Shown here: one piece after another, positions 34,554 to 42,018 of the stretch | How positions within the stretch are numbered: the first letter of the stretch is position 1 | How the letters are laid out: each line of letters begins with the position of its first letter | Assembly: GCF_015674855.1 (NCBI RefSeq) | Contig: NZ_JADMLG010000022.1 | Coordinates: 1-64,000, forward strand | DNA: 64,000 nt | DNA from: Nocardia bovistercoris | GTDB taxonomy: Bacteria > Actinomycetota > Actinomycetes > Mycobacteriales > Mycobacteriaceae | Direction of reading: 5' to 3' | Program-made: the position numbers and the translations under genes | The notes under the pieces: model-generated | Told to the model about the DNA's origin: nothing | Databases searched by the model: none | The model's input: only the letters and a program-made list of their open reading frames with translations

Positions 34554-35408
34554 TCACACCACCTGCGGGGGGAACATCGCGCTGTAGATCTGGGTGATGA
34601 TCAGGTTCACGCCGAACAACATGATGGCCGAGCTGACCACCGCGGAGTTCACCGAGTTGGCGACGCCGCCCGGTCCGCCGCGCGTGTTGAGTCCGGTGTC
34701 GCAGGCGATGATGGCGGCGAGCAGACCGAAGATCAGGGACTTCACGAGTGCGACGAGCAGGTCGCGGGTGACGGCGAACGAGGAGAAGGTGCCGACGTAG
34801 GAACCGGGCGTGCCGCCCTGGGCGAAGATGTTGAAGATGTAGCCGGTGAGGAAGCCGACGAAGACCACGAAACCGCAGAGCAGGACGCTGACCAGCATCG
34901 CCGCGCCCAGGCGCGGGGCGACCAGCCTGCGCATGGGGTCGACGCCCATCACCTTCATGGCGTCGATCTCCTCGCGGATGGTGCGCGAGCCGAGGTCGGC
35001 GCAGATGGCGGAGCCGACCGCGCCCGCGATCATGAGCGAGGTGACCAGCGGCGCCCCCTGCTGGATGATGCCGAGTCCGTTGGCCGCGCCGATGAACGAG
35101 GTCGCGCCGACCTGACCGGCGACCGCGCCCACCTGAATCGAGACGATCACGCCGATCGGAATGGCGACCAGCAACGTCGGGGCGGCGGCGACACTGGCCA
35201 TGAACGCGCATTGCCGGACGAACTCGTCGAATGGGAAACGCCTGCGGAAGATGGCCACGAACAACTCGGCGACGGCAGCGAATCCCATGGTGATCTGCCT
35301 GCCGAAGGTCTCCAGCGAACGTTTGGGGTGATCGGCCCAATACGCCCGCGTCCAATCGACCGCTTCACCTAACCGTGATCCCGCGGGTGGACTCTTGGTC
35401 GATTGCAC
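34554..35408 (-). CDS. YrbE/MlaE-type ABC permease, first gene of the mce operon
   Basis: A 284-aa MlaE-family permease. The conserved region APLVTSLMIAGAVGSAICADLGSRTIREEIDAMKVMGVDP lies at about residues 118-158. The start is a GTG with GAGAGGGG about ten bases upstream. It leads a nine-gene run reaching 25675. The promoter region holds the 16-bp palindrome at 35466-35481, about 60 bases before the start, a likely repressor site. Confidence 0.92.
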   Translation of the reverse strand: MQSTKSPPAGSRLGEAVDWTRAYWADHPKRSLETFGRQITMGFAAVAELFVAIFRRRFPFDEFVRQCAFMASVAAAPTLLVAIPIGVIVSIQVGAVAGQVGATSFIGAANGLGIIQQGAPLVTSLMIAGAVGSAICADLGSRTIREEIDAMKVMGVDPMRRLVAPRLGAAMLVSVLLCGFVVFVGFLTGYIFNIFAQGGTPGSYVGTFSSFAVTRDLLVALVKSLIFGLLAAIIACDTGLNTRGGPGGVANSVNSAVVSSAIMLFGVNLIITQIYSAMFPPQVV

Positions 35409-35465
35409 TCGCTAACCCCTCTCGACGCCGGTTGGCCGCCCCGACGACTTGTTTGCTTGAGGCAC

Positions 35466-35481
35466 CTTACTACGTAGTAAG
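35466..35481. promoter_or_regulatory. 16-bp perfect palindrome upstream of the mce operon
   Basis: CTTACTACGTAGTAAG is a perfect dyad 58 bases before the yrbEA GTG. Its form fits a TetR-type operator. It does not match the known KstR site (TAGAACN2GTTCTA-like), so KstR control is not supported. Confidence 0.6.
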
Positions 35482-35886
35482 CCAGAACACAGCATCCCTG
35501 TGTGATTGCCGTCATAGATAGTTGTCACGCCGTCGCAATCACCCTCGTATAGTGCGCTGACCTTGGGGCGAACCCCAAATCCGGGGGGTCGAATCCTAGT
35601 GCGGGTTACAGCCGACCGGGGGCGAAGTATGCCTTACCGGCCATTTCCAATACAATTGCACGGACTTTATTCATCCAAAATAACGTCTGTTTTCCGGCCA
35701 CAATTACGGGATACGAACTTGGTTCCGAAACACAAAGCGCGGCGCGCTCGATGTCATGTCGATAGTGCCTCGCTATGACCAGCTGACAGGTTCGAACGTA
35801 CCGGACCGAGACGCGCCCGAGACCGAATACTGACACGATGTATGCGACAGATTGATATCGTGCGGACTTCCAACACCTGGAGGGAC
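35482..35886. other. AT-richer intergenic region between the mce operon and the S1 protease gene
   Basis: About 400 bases without a convincing gene. TATAGT near 35551 with TTGTCA about 20 bases upstream could be a promoter toward the protease gene, giving a leader of over 300 bases. A small hairpin (GGGGCGAACCCC) follows it. Bases 35630-35730 are unusually AT-rich for this genome. A 50-codon frame from 35629 is possible but weak. Confidence 0.4.
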
Positions 35887-36552
35887 ATGTTCAGCAAACT
35901 CGCCAAGGCGGCGAACGCCGTCTTCGCCGTAGCCCTCGGCGCGGCACTGCTCGGTGCCGGCACCGCGGACGCCGCGGGTCCGCCGGTGATCGGCGGTGGT
36001 TCCGGCATCATCATCGACAACCTCTACGAATGCACGGTTACCACGGTCGGATACGACGGAGCGGGCAGGCTGGTCGGACTCACCGCCGGACACTGCGGCG
36101 ACCCCGGATCCCAGGTGTACGCGGAATCCGATCGCAACGCCGGACAGATCGGGCGATTCGTCTACTCCAACCACGATCTCGACTACGCGGTCATCCAGTT
36201 CGACCCGGCCGCCATCGCGCCGGTCAACCGGGTCGGCAACGTCACCATCACCGGCCTCGGCGGGCCCGCCCAGTTCCCCATGATCGTCTGCAAGGAAGGC
36301 CGCACCACGGGCAACACCTGCGGCATCGCCTGGGGCGACGTCTTCGGCACCAATATCGAGACCTGGAGCCAGATGTGCGTGGTCGAGGGCGACTCCGGCG
36401 CGCCGGTTGTCGTCGGGTCGACGCTGGTCGGCATGGTGAACGCCTACCTGGCGGTGGCCTGCTTCGGGCCCGAGGTCGGCACGAACATGAGCACGATCAT
36501 CGGTGACATCAACGCGCGCGGCGGTGTCGGCGCCGGGTTCCGGCCCATCTAG
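35887..36552 (+). CDS. Secreted S1 family (trypsin-like) serine protease
   Basis: A 221-aa exported protease. The catalytic triad is visible: His in LTAGHCG (about residue 68), Asp in NHDLDYAVIQF (about 98) and Ser in EGDSGAPVV (about 179). A signal peptide spans residues 1-29 (FAVALGAALLGAGTADA). I start at the ATG at 35887, directly behind GGAGGG, because it gives a normal signal peptide; the ATG at 35842 would add 15 unlikely residues. Two cysteine pairs may form disulfides, as in streptogrisin-like enzymes. It lacks a long pro-region, so activation may be simple. It ends in a strong hairpin. Confidence 0.85.
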   Translation: MFSKLAKAANAVFAVALGAALLGAGTADAAGPPVIGGGSGIIIDNLYECTVTTVGYDGAGRLVGLTAGHCGDPGSQVYAESDRNAGQIGRFVYSNHDLDYAVIQFDPAAIAPVNRVGNVTITGLGGPAQFPMIVCKEGRTTGNTCGIAWGDVFGTNIETWSQMCVVEGDSGAPVVVGSTLVGMVNAYLAVACFGPEVGTNMSTIIGDINARGGVGAGFRPI

Positions 36553-36588
36553 ACGCGATATCCGTCGAGTCACTCGACAGCACTCCGA

Positions 36589-36619
36589 AATGAGCGGGCG
36601 CCGAACGCGCCCGCTCATT
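36589..36619. terminator. Perfect 13-bp hairpin after the S1 protease gene
   Basis: AATGAGCGGGCGC (36589-36601) pairs with GCGCCCGCTCATT (36607-36619) around CGAAC. It lies between convergent genes. Confidence 0.75.
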
Positions 36620-36747
36620 CGCGTTCATGGCACGAGAGCCGCCGATCGGGCCTGGACCGAGGACCACGCCCGTACTGGGCACAGGGCCGGATGTCCGCAT
36701 GAACGACATCACATTCTCAGCTCGAGCCACACGCTGAACCGCATGTC

Positions 36748-38226
36748 TCATGTCGACGAATCGGAACCGAGCGAGCGAGCGGGTGCGAGCGCGGGGCCGA
36801 CGACCGCGCACTGCGGCAGGCAGTCGACGCGATCAGGTTCCGGTGCGCGCCGGGGCGGCCGCAGCAGTCCCGCAGCCAGCGCGGCACCCGCCGCGAGCAG
36901 GCCGACGCAGATCCACATAGCGACCTCGAATCCGGCGTCGAACTCGGACGGGTCGGACAAAGCGCCCGACAAACCGGCCAGGCCCGGAAGCGCGGCGACC
37001 GCGAGCAGTTGCGCCGTCCTGGCCACCGCGTTGTTGACGCCCGAGGCGATACCGGCCTCGCTCGCGGGCACGGCGCCGAGCACCGCACCGGTCAACGGCG
37101 CGACCAACACCGACAGTCCGAGGCCGAAGACGAGCACGCCGGGCAGCACGTCGCGCCAGTACGAGGTGTCGGCGCCGATGCGGGTGAGCAGCACCAGTCC
37201 GGCCGCGGCCACCAGCGGACCGACCGTCATCGGCAGTCGCGGGCCGTGCGCCTGCGCCCAGCGACCCGCGGGCGCCGACAAGGCCAACATGATGAACGTG
37301 ATCGGCAGCGTCGCCACCCCGGACAGCAATGGCGAATAGCCCGCGACCAGCTGCAATTCCAGGACCAGCAAGAAGAACACGCCGCCGAGCGCCGCGTACA
37401 CCGCGAGGGTGACCAGGTTGGCGGCCGTGAACACCCGACCGCCCGGGCCCGCGAACAGCGCGGGCGGCACCAGGGGATGGTCGCTGCGCACCTCGACCAC
37501 CACGAAGGCCGCGAGCAGCAGCACGCCGAGCGCGACCAGCGCGGGATTCCCGTCGATCAGCCCGAAGGTGAGCGCGCCGAGCGCGAGCGCGACCACGACC
37601 GCGCCGGGAATGTCGGAGCGCGGCGCGGCGTCGGGATCGCGGCTCTCCGGCACGTGCCGCAGCGCCACCGCGACCACAACCATGACCAACGGCACATTGA
37701 TGAAGAACACGGCCTGCCAGCCCGCGACGCCGATCAACCAGCCGCCGACGAACGGGCCGAGCGCGCCCGCGACACCGCCGAAGCCGGACCACAACCCGAT
37801 CGCCGCGCCGCGGTCGCGATCATCGATCGAGGCGGAGATCAGCGCGAGACTGCCCGGCGTGAGCATGGCGCCCGCCACACCCTGCAGGAGGCGGGCCGCC
37901 ACGAGCATCTCGATGTTCACGGCCGCACCGCACAGCACCGAGGTCAGCGCGAAACCGATCGCCCCGTACACGAAGACCTTGCGCCTGCCGAGCCGGTCGC
38001 CGAGCGATCCGCCGAGCAGGATGAACGAGGCCAGCGTGAGGGTGTAGCCGTTGAGGGTCCATTGCAGACCTGCCACGTCGGTGTCGAGGGATTCACCGAT
38101 CCGCGGCAGCGCGATATTGACCACGGTCGCGTCCAGCGCGGCGACCGAGGATCCGAGGATCGTGGCGAGCAGGATCCAGCGACCCGAGGCGGACCCGAGC
38201 CGGGGGAGCTGCGCGGTGCTGCTCAC
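36748..38226 (-). CDS. MFS drug:H+ antiporter, DHA2 (EmrB/QacA) family, 14 TM
   Basis: A 492-aa efflux pump. Residues 30-45 hold the DHA2 motif (LDATVVNIALPRIGESL), LGDRLGRRKVF is the motif A loop (about 75-85), and LLQGVAGAMLTPGSLALI is motif C of exporters. About fourteen hydrophobic helices are seen, ending in a polar tail with two cysteines. It probably expels hydrophobic drugs or metabolites by proton exchange. It stands alone, 32 bases after the LppU-like gene on the same strand, so co-transcription is possible. Confidence 0.88.
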   Translation of the reverse strand: MSSTAQLPRLGSASGRWILLATILGSSVAALDATVVNIALPRIGESLDTDVAGLQWTLNGYTLTLASFILLGGSLGDRLGRRKVFVYGAIGFALTSVLCGAAVNIEMLVAARLLQGVAGAMLTPGSLALISASIDDRDRGAAIGLWSGFGGVAGALGPFVGGWLIGVAGWQAVFFINVPLVMVVVAVALRHVPESRDPDAAPRSDIPGAVVVALALGALTFGLIDGNPALVALGVLLLAAFVVVEVRSDHPLVPPALFAGPGGRVFTAANLVTLAVYAALGGVFFLLVLELQLVAGYSPLLSGVATLPITFIMLALSAPAGRWAQAHGPRLPMTVGPLVAAAGLVLLTRIGADTSYWRDVLPGVLVFGLGLSVLVAPLTGAVLGAVPASEAGIASGVNNAVARTAQLLAVAALPGLAGLSGALSDPSEFDAGFEVAMWICVGLLAAGAALAAGLLRPPRRAPEPDRVDCLPQCAVVGPALAPARSLGSDSST

Positions 38227-38258
38227 CGCTCCAAACTAGTCCCCGGCGCGGGAAGCGG

Positions 38259-38891
38259 TCAGAGTTCCTCGACGCAGACGACGAACTTGCGTTCCTTGTA
38301 GGTGAATCCGGTGCCGCTGCCGCACGAGCCCGGATCGGAGGAGCCCTGCTGGATGTTCACCACCCGGATCGGCTGGGAGCCGCGCTCGGAGCAGTCGATG
38401 CGCTTGGGGTCGTCGCCGCCGACATCCATGCAGCCGCCGACCACCCAGTCGATGTCGAGGCAGTACGCGCCCTGTTCGACGCCGTTGAGGGTTTCGGCGT
38501 AGTAGTTGTCGCGGTCGCCGACGCAGCCGGAACTCGTCGTGGCCTTGCCGATGATCTTGTAGTTCGAAGCGCGGCTGCCGCAGGACGCCTTGGTAATGGT
38601 GGCGTTGCTCATGGTGCCGCCGAGGGTCACGCAGTCGCCGACGCCCGCCTGGAAATCGGTATTGCCGCCGCGCGAACTGGTGGTCGGCCTGCTCGACGAG
38701 GTCGGCCTGCTCGACGAGCGCGGCGACGAGGTCTTCGGAGTGCTCGTGTTGACCGCGTCGATGGTGCCGTTGTCGATGGCGGGTTGCGCGGTGCCATCGA
38801 TGGTGGAGCTACATCCGACCACGAGGGCGAGCGCCGCCGCCACGGCGCCGACGCCGAGGGTGATACGACCTATGAGCATGTGACGAGACAC
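38259..38891 (-). CDS. LppU-like lipoprotein
   Basis: A 210-aa exported lipoprotein of the actinobacterial LppU/SCO3897 group. The lipobox is ALALVVGC (Cys near residue 27). A Ser/Thr/Pro/Arg linker (PRSSSRPTSSSRPTTSSR) separates it from a cysteine-rich domain with about nine cysteines, likely disulfide-bonded (GVGDCVTLGG, ASCGSRAS, YCLDIDWVVGGCMD). The GTG start at 38891 has GGGAGG nine bases upstream. Function is unknown; surface-exposed. Confidence 0.78.
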   Translation of the reverse strand: MSRHMLIGRITLGVGAVAAALALVVGCSSTIDGTAQPAIDNGTIDAVNTSTPKTSSPRSSSRPTSSSRPTTSSRGGNTDFQAGVGDCVTLGGTMSNATITKASCGSRASNYKIIGKATTSSGCVGDRDNYYAETLNGVEQGAYCLDIDWVVGGCMDVGGDDPKRIDCSERGSQPIRVVNIQQGSSDPGSCGSGTGFTYKERKFVVCVEEL

Positions 38892-39295
38892 GAAACAGTC
38901 CTCCCGAGCTGTAACGCTCCGAACTCATACACCCCCGTAAGAATCCGAAGTTGATCTACTGTTGCTTCCAATATCCAGCAATGCATACACCATCGTTAAC
39001 GCGGGCGTCGAGTCGAACTCGCGATGGGGTGGTCTGTCGAACTCGCGATGGGGTGGTCTGTCGAACTCGCCATGGGGTGATCTGCCGAACGCGCGGTGAC
39101 CGTGGTGTGCACCGACGCCACGCCGGGTTGACCTCGCGTGATCACCGGACCGATGGTGGCGACCTTTGAACGGACACCGCCCGAGTCTCGACGTGGGCAC
39201 CGCCGACACCTGCCCCCGGTTCGAGTCCACAGCGACCGCCGAGTCGGACGTGCGCGGTCGGACACTCGAACCGTGGCGTCCGCTCGACCGTAGGT
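38892..39295. other. Intergenic region with AT-rich stretch and tandem repeats
   Basis: Bases 38935-39000 are AT-rich and may hold promoters for the LppU-like gene (minus strand). Bases 39012-39095 are a 24-nt minisatellite (separate entry). The remainder to the P450 gene shows no recognisable gene; open frames here only translate the repeat. Confidence 0.5.
39012..39095. repeat. 24-nt tandem repeat, three and a half copies
   Basis: The unit starts GTCGAACTCGCGATGGGGTG at 39012, 39036 and 39060, with a decayed partial copy at 39084. The first two copies are identical; the third differs at a few bases. It lies about 200 bases upstream of the P450 gene. Confidence 0.9.
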
Positions 39296-40648
39296 ATGGG
39301 TATGGACAGCGCTCTACGCACCGCGCCGCGGACCCCGCGGCTGGCAGGTCTGCACGCACTCGCGGCAGGCGTCGACTACGCCCGGTACTTCCGGTGGCGG
39401 CGCGCGCGGGAGGGCGATCCGTTCTTCGTCCGGTTCCCCGGACTCGGATCGGCGCTGTTCACCGGGACTCCGGAAGGGGTCGCGCAGGTCTTCCGCGCGC
39501 CAACCGAACTGTTGGAGCCGCCGCGACCCAATCCGATCGAGCCGATGGTCGGGACCGCGTCGCTGATCCTGTCCTCGGGTGCGCGGCATCGGCGCGACCG
39601 CGCCCTGCTCGCCCCGGCGTTCCATCGCACGCGGATCCGCGGGTACGGGCGGATCATCCGGGATTCGGCGGTGGCCGAGCTCGACGGCCGCGAGCAGGCG
39701 TGGCGCCCGGGCGCCAGGGTGAACTCGCGGACGGCGGCGCGCGCCATCACATTGCGCGTCATTCTCGGTGCGCTGTTCGGCGACGACGATCCGGTGCGCC
39801 GCGACCGGTACGCGACCGCTGTCGCCGAATTCCTCGACGCCTTCTCCGGCCCGCTGATGCTGGTGCCCGCGCTGCGCGTCGGAGCCTTCGGGCACGCGCC
39901 GTGGGACCGGTTCCGTATCGCGCGGGAGCGCCTCGACGACCTCATCCGCGCTGATATCGCTCGCCACAGGGCGGGTGCTGCGGGTGCGGACGGCATCCTC
40001 GCCACCCTGCTCGCGACGCGCTACGAGGACGGCGGTGCGCTATCGGATGACGAGGTGTGCGAGCAGGTCCGCACGCTCGTGGTCGCGGGTCACGAGACCA
40101 CGGCGACGAGTCTGGTGTGGGCGCTGTTACACCTGCATCGCGAACCCGCCGTGCTGGACCGGGTGCGCGCCGAGGTGCGCGCGGCGGGCGACGACGATCC
40201 GGCAACCCTCGCGGCGCTGCCATACCTGGAGGCGGTCTGTCAGGAGACCTTGCGCCTGCATCCGCCGGTGCCGATCGTGCTGCGCGGGCTCACCGGCCCG
40301 CTGGAGGTGCGTGGCGTCGAACTCGACGCGGGTGACACGGTGGGGATCGCCGTACCGTTGCTGCATTCCGATCCCGAGGTATGGACCGACCCGCACCTGT
40401 TCCGTCCCGAGCGGTTCCTCGAGCGCCGCTACGGCCCGTTCGAGTTCGCGCCGTACGGCGGCGGGCACCGGCGCTGCGTCGGCGCGACGCTGGCCGACTA
40501 CGAGTTGCGGATCGTGCTCGGCACCATCCTGAACCGGGTCCGACTCGTGTTGACACCGCGATACGCGCGCGGGCCGATGCCGCTGTCGGTGCCGCACAAC
40601 ATCGCGACGGGACCGCTGCGCGCGATCCCCTTCGATGTGGTCGCGTGA
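39296..40648 (+). CDS. Cytochrome P450 (CYP135/CYP138-like)
   Basis: A 450-aa monooxygenase. The I-helix motif is VAGHETTATS near residue 263, the K-helix ExxR is CQETLRLHPP, the PERF region is FRPERFLERRYG, and the heme-binding loop is FAPYGGGHRRCVGA with the axial Cys near residue 401. It should insert oxygen into a lipophilic substrate using ferredoxin partners, which are not encoded nearby. The ATG at 39296 and one two codons later are equally possible. No pathway genes flank it, so the substrate is unknown. Confidence 0.92.
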   Translation: MGMDSALRTAPRTPRLAGLHALAAGVDYARYFRWRRAREGDPFFVRFPGLGSALFTGTPEGVAQVFRAPTELLEPPRPNPIEPMVGTASLILSSGARHRRDRALLAPAFHRTRIRGYGRIIRDSAVAELDGREQAWRPGARVNSRTAARAITLRVILGALFGDDDPVRRDRYATAVAEFLDAFSGPLMLVPALRVGAFGHAPWDRFRIARERLDDLIRADIARHRAGAAGADGILATLLATRYEDGGALSDDEVCEQVRTLVVAGHETTATSLVWALLHLHREPAVLDRVRAEVRAAGDDDPATLAALPYLEAVCQETLRLHPPVPIVLRGLTGPLEVRGVELDAGDTVGIAVPLLHSDPEVWTDPHLFRPERFLERRYGPFEFAPYGGGHRRCVGATLADYELRIVLGTILNRVRLVLTPRYARGPMPLSVPHNIATGPLRAIPFDVVA

Positions 40649-40980
40649 TTTCAGTCACGAAAGTGTTTGTGAGCGGCGGAAACCGGACGGACCGTAGGTT
40701 GCTCGGCGGACACTGACGCACCTGCGCTACCGGCGCTTTTCGCCAAAGTCGCACCCTTCCAACGAGATATGTGTGACAGAGCACACTCGATAGTCACACC
40801 GCATCAATCTCGCGGGGCACTGGCTTCCCGCCATGACGGACGGTAGGAAAGACGAGGGTCGGGGCGATAAACCCGCGAGGCCGCCGCGCGCGGACCTCGC
40901 GCTGCACCCACGAGCGCTTTCGCAGGCTCCACGCCAATGAGATATCCCGAGCGCGTCACGAGCGTGCGCGGGGGTAGGAA
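40649..40980. other. Long leader region upstream of the L,D-transpeptidase gene
   Basis: About 330 bases without a gene. Several GC-rich stems are possible. The word GGTAGGAAA...GACGAG occurs at 40842-40856 and again across the transpeptidase start (40973-40988), carrying a Shine-Dalgarno-like TAGGAA both times. I cannot identify a known riboswitch by eye. Confidence 0.35.
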
Positions 40981-41913
40981 ATGGACGAGAAACCTATGCA
41001 TGTCGCTTTCCCCAACAGAACGCCGTCGAATCCCGCGCGCGCCAAGCGGCGCGGTCGCCGGGTCAGCCGGACCGTTCTATTGTCGGCGGCGATCGCGGCG
41101 GCAGGCGCCATGATCGTCGCTCCCGCCCATGCCGAACCGATCCTGCCCGGCTTCGGCACGGGCTCCGCCTCCGGCGCGGGTGCGGGCGCGGCCACCGAAC
41201 CGACGCCGCAGGCCAACTTCGCCCCGCCGAACATCAATATCGCCGACGGCGAGACGGTCGGCGTCGCGCAGCCGATCATCATCAACTTCAAGGAGCCGAT
41301 CGCCGATCAGGCCGCCGCCGAGCGCGCCATCAAGATCACCTCATCCAAGTCGGTCCCGGGACACTTCACCTGGCGCGGCGACAAGCAGGTGCGCTGGCGG
41401 CCCAACGACTTCTGGCCGGACAACACCGACGTGAAGGTCGAGGCGGGCGGCACGACCAGCGCCTTCCACATCGGTGACGCGCTGGTCGCCACCGCCGACG
41501 ACAGCACCCACACCATCACCATCACCCGCAACGGCGAGGTGGTGAAGGAAATGCCCACCTCGATGGGCAAGACCAAGCACGAGACCCCCAACGGCATCTA
41601 CTACGTGGGCGAACAGCTGCGCAAGATGGTGATGGACTCCTCGACCTACGGCGTGCCGGTCACCGCGCCCGAGGGCTACAAGATCGACGTCGAGTACGCG
41701 ACCCGCCTGTCCAACAGCGGCATCTTCGTGCACGCCGCCCCGTGGTCGGTGGCCCAGCAAGGCGTGTCGAACGCCAGCCACGGCTGCCTCAACGTGAGCA
41801 CCGACAACGCGCGCTGGTTCATGGAGAACACCCGCAAGGGCGATCCGGTCATCGTGGTGAACACCTCGGGCGGCACGCTCAACGCCGGCGACGGCCAGGG
41901 CGACTGGAACTGA
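40981..41913 (+). CDS. Secreted L,D-transpeptidase (YkuD domain)
   Basis: A 310-aa cell-wall enzyme that makes 3-3 peptidoglycan cross-links. A signal peptide ends at VAPAHA (about residue 51) without a lipobox. An Ig-like domain (about 75-160, with ITSSKSVPGHFTWRGDKQVRWRP) precedes the YkuD domain. The catalytic motif is SHGCLNVS (Cys near residue 263), with the conserved IFVHAAPWSV upstream. It resembles mycobacterial LdtMt1/LdtMt5-type proteins. TAGGAA lies just before the ATG at 40981; an ATG five codons later is an alternative start. Confidence 0.92.
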   Translation: MDEKPMHVAFPNRTPSNPARAKRRGRRVSRTVLLSAAIAAAGAMIVAPAHAEPILPGFGTGSASGAGAGAATEPTPQANFAPPNINIADGETVGVAQPIIINFKEPIADQAAAERAIKITSSKSVPGHFTWRGDKQVRWRPNDFWPDNTDVKVEAGGTTSAFHIGDALVATADDSTHTITITRNGEVVKEMPTSMGKTKHETPNGIYYVGEQLRKMVMDSSTYGVPVTAPEGYKIDVEYATRLSNSGIFVHAAPWSVAQQGVSNASHGCLNVSTDNARWFMENTRKGDPVIVVNTSGGTLNAGDGQGDWN

Positions 41914-41946
41914 GACCGACTCCGCCACACCGATAGTCGATACCGA

Positions 41947-41981
41947 GAACCCGTAAGCCAGAACGGCCTACGGGTTTTTCG
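41947..41981. terminator. Terminator between the L,D-transpeptidase and M13 peptidase genes
   Basis: AACCCGTA (41948-41955) pairs with TACGGGTT (41969-41976), with an inner GCC/GGC pairing in the loop, followed by TTTTT. This is a classical intrinsic terminator for the plus strand between convergent genes. Confidence 0.85.
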
Positions 41982-42018
41982 GCTATTCAGCGGCGCTACG
42001 GCCGTCGTCGCGTCCGGA

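Noticed and set aside
33222..35372. 716-codon plus-strand open frame
   Set aside because: Antisense to yrbEA, yrbEB and the 5' end of mceA; composition artefact rich in Asp/His/Arg/Gln.
35409..35560. KstR-type site that would mark a cholesterol (mce4) operon
   Set aside because: The only strong palindrome is CTTACTACGTAGTAAG, which does not match KstR, and no sterol catabolic genes adjoin.
35583..35605. tRNA T-arm-like GGGTCGAATCC
   Set aside because: No acceptor stem, anticodon arm or D-arm can be placed around it.
35629..35781. 50-codon frame in the AT-rich gap upstream of the S1 protease gene
   Set aside because: Only a weak GGGGG ribosome binding site; no hydrophobic or conserved pattern to support coding.
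39012..39095. CRISPR array
   Set aside because: Units are contiguous 24-mers without unique spacers and there are no cas genes.
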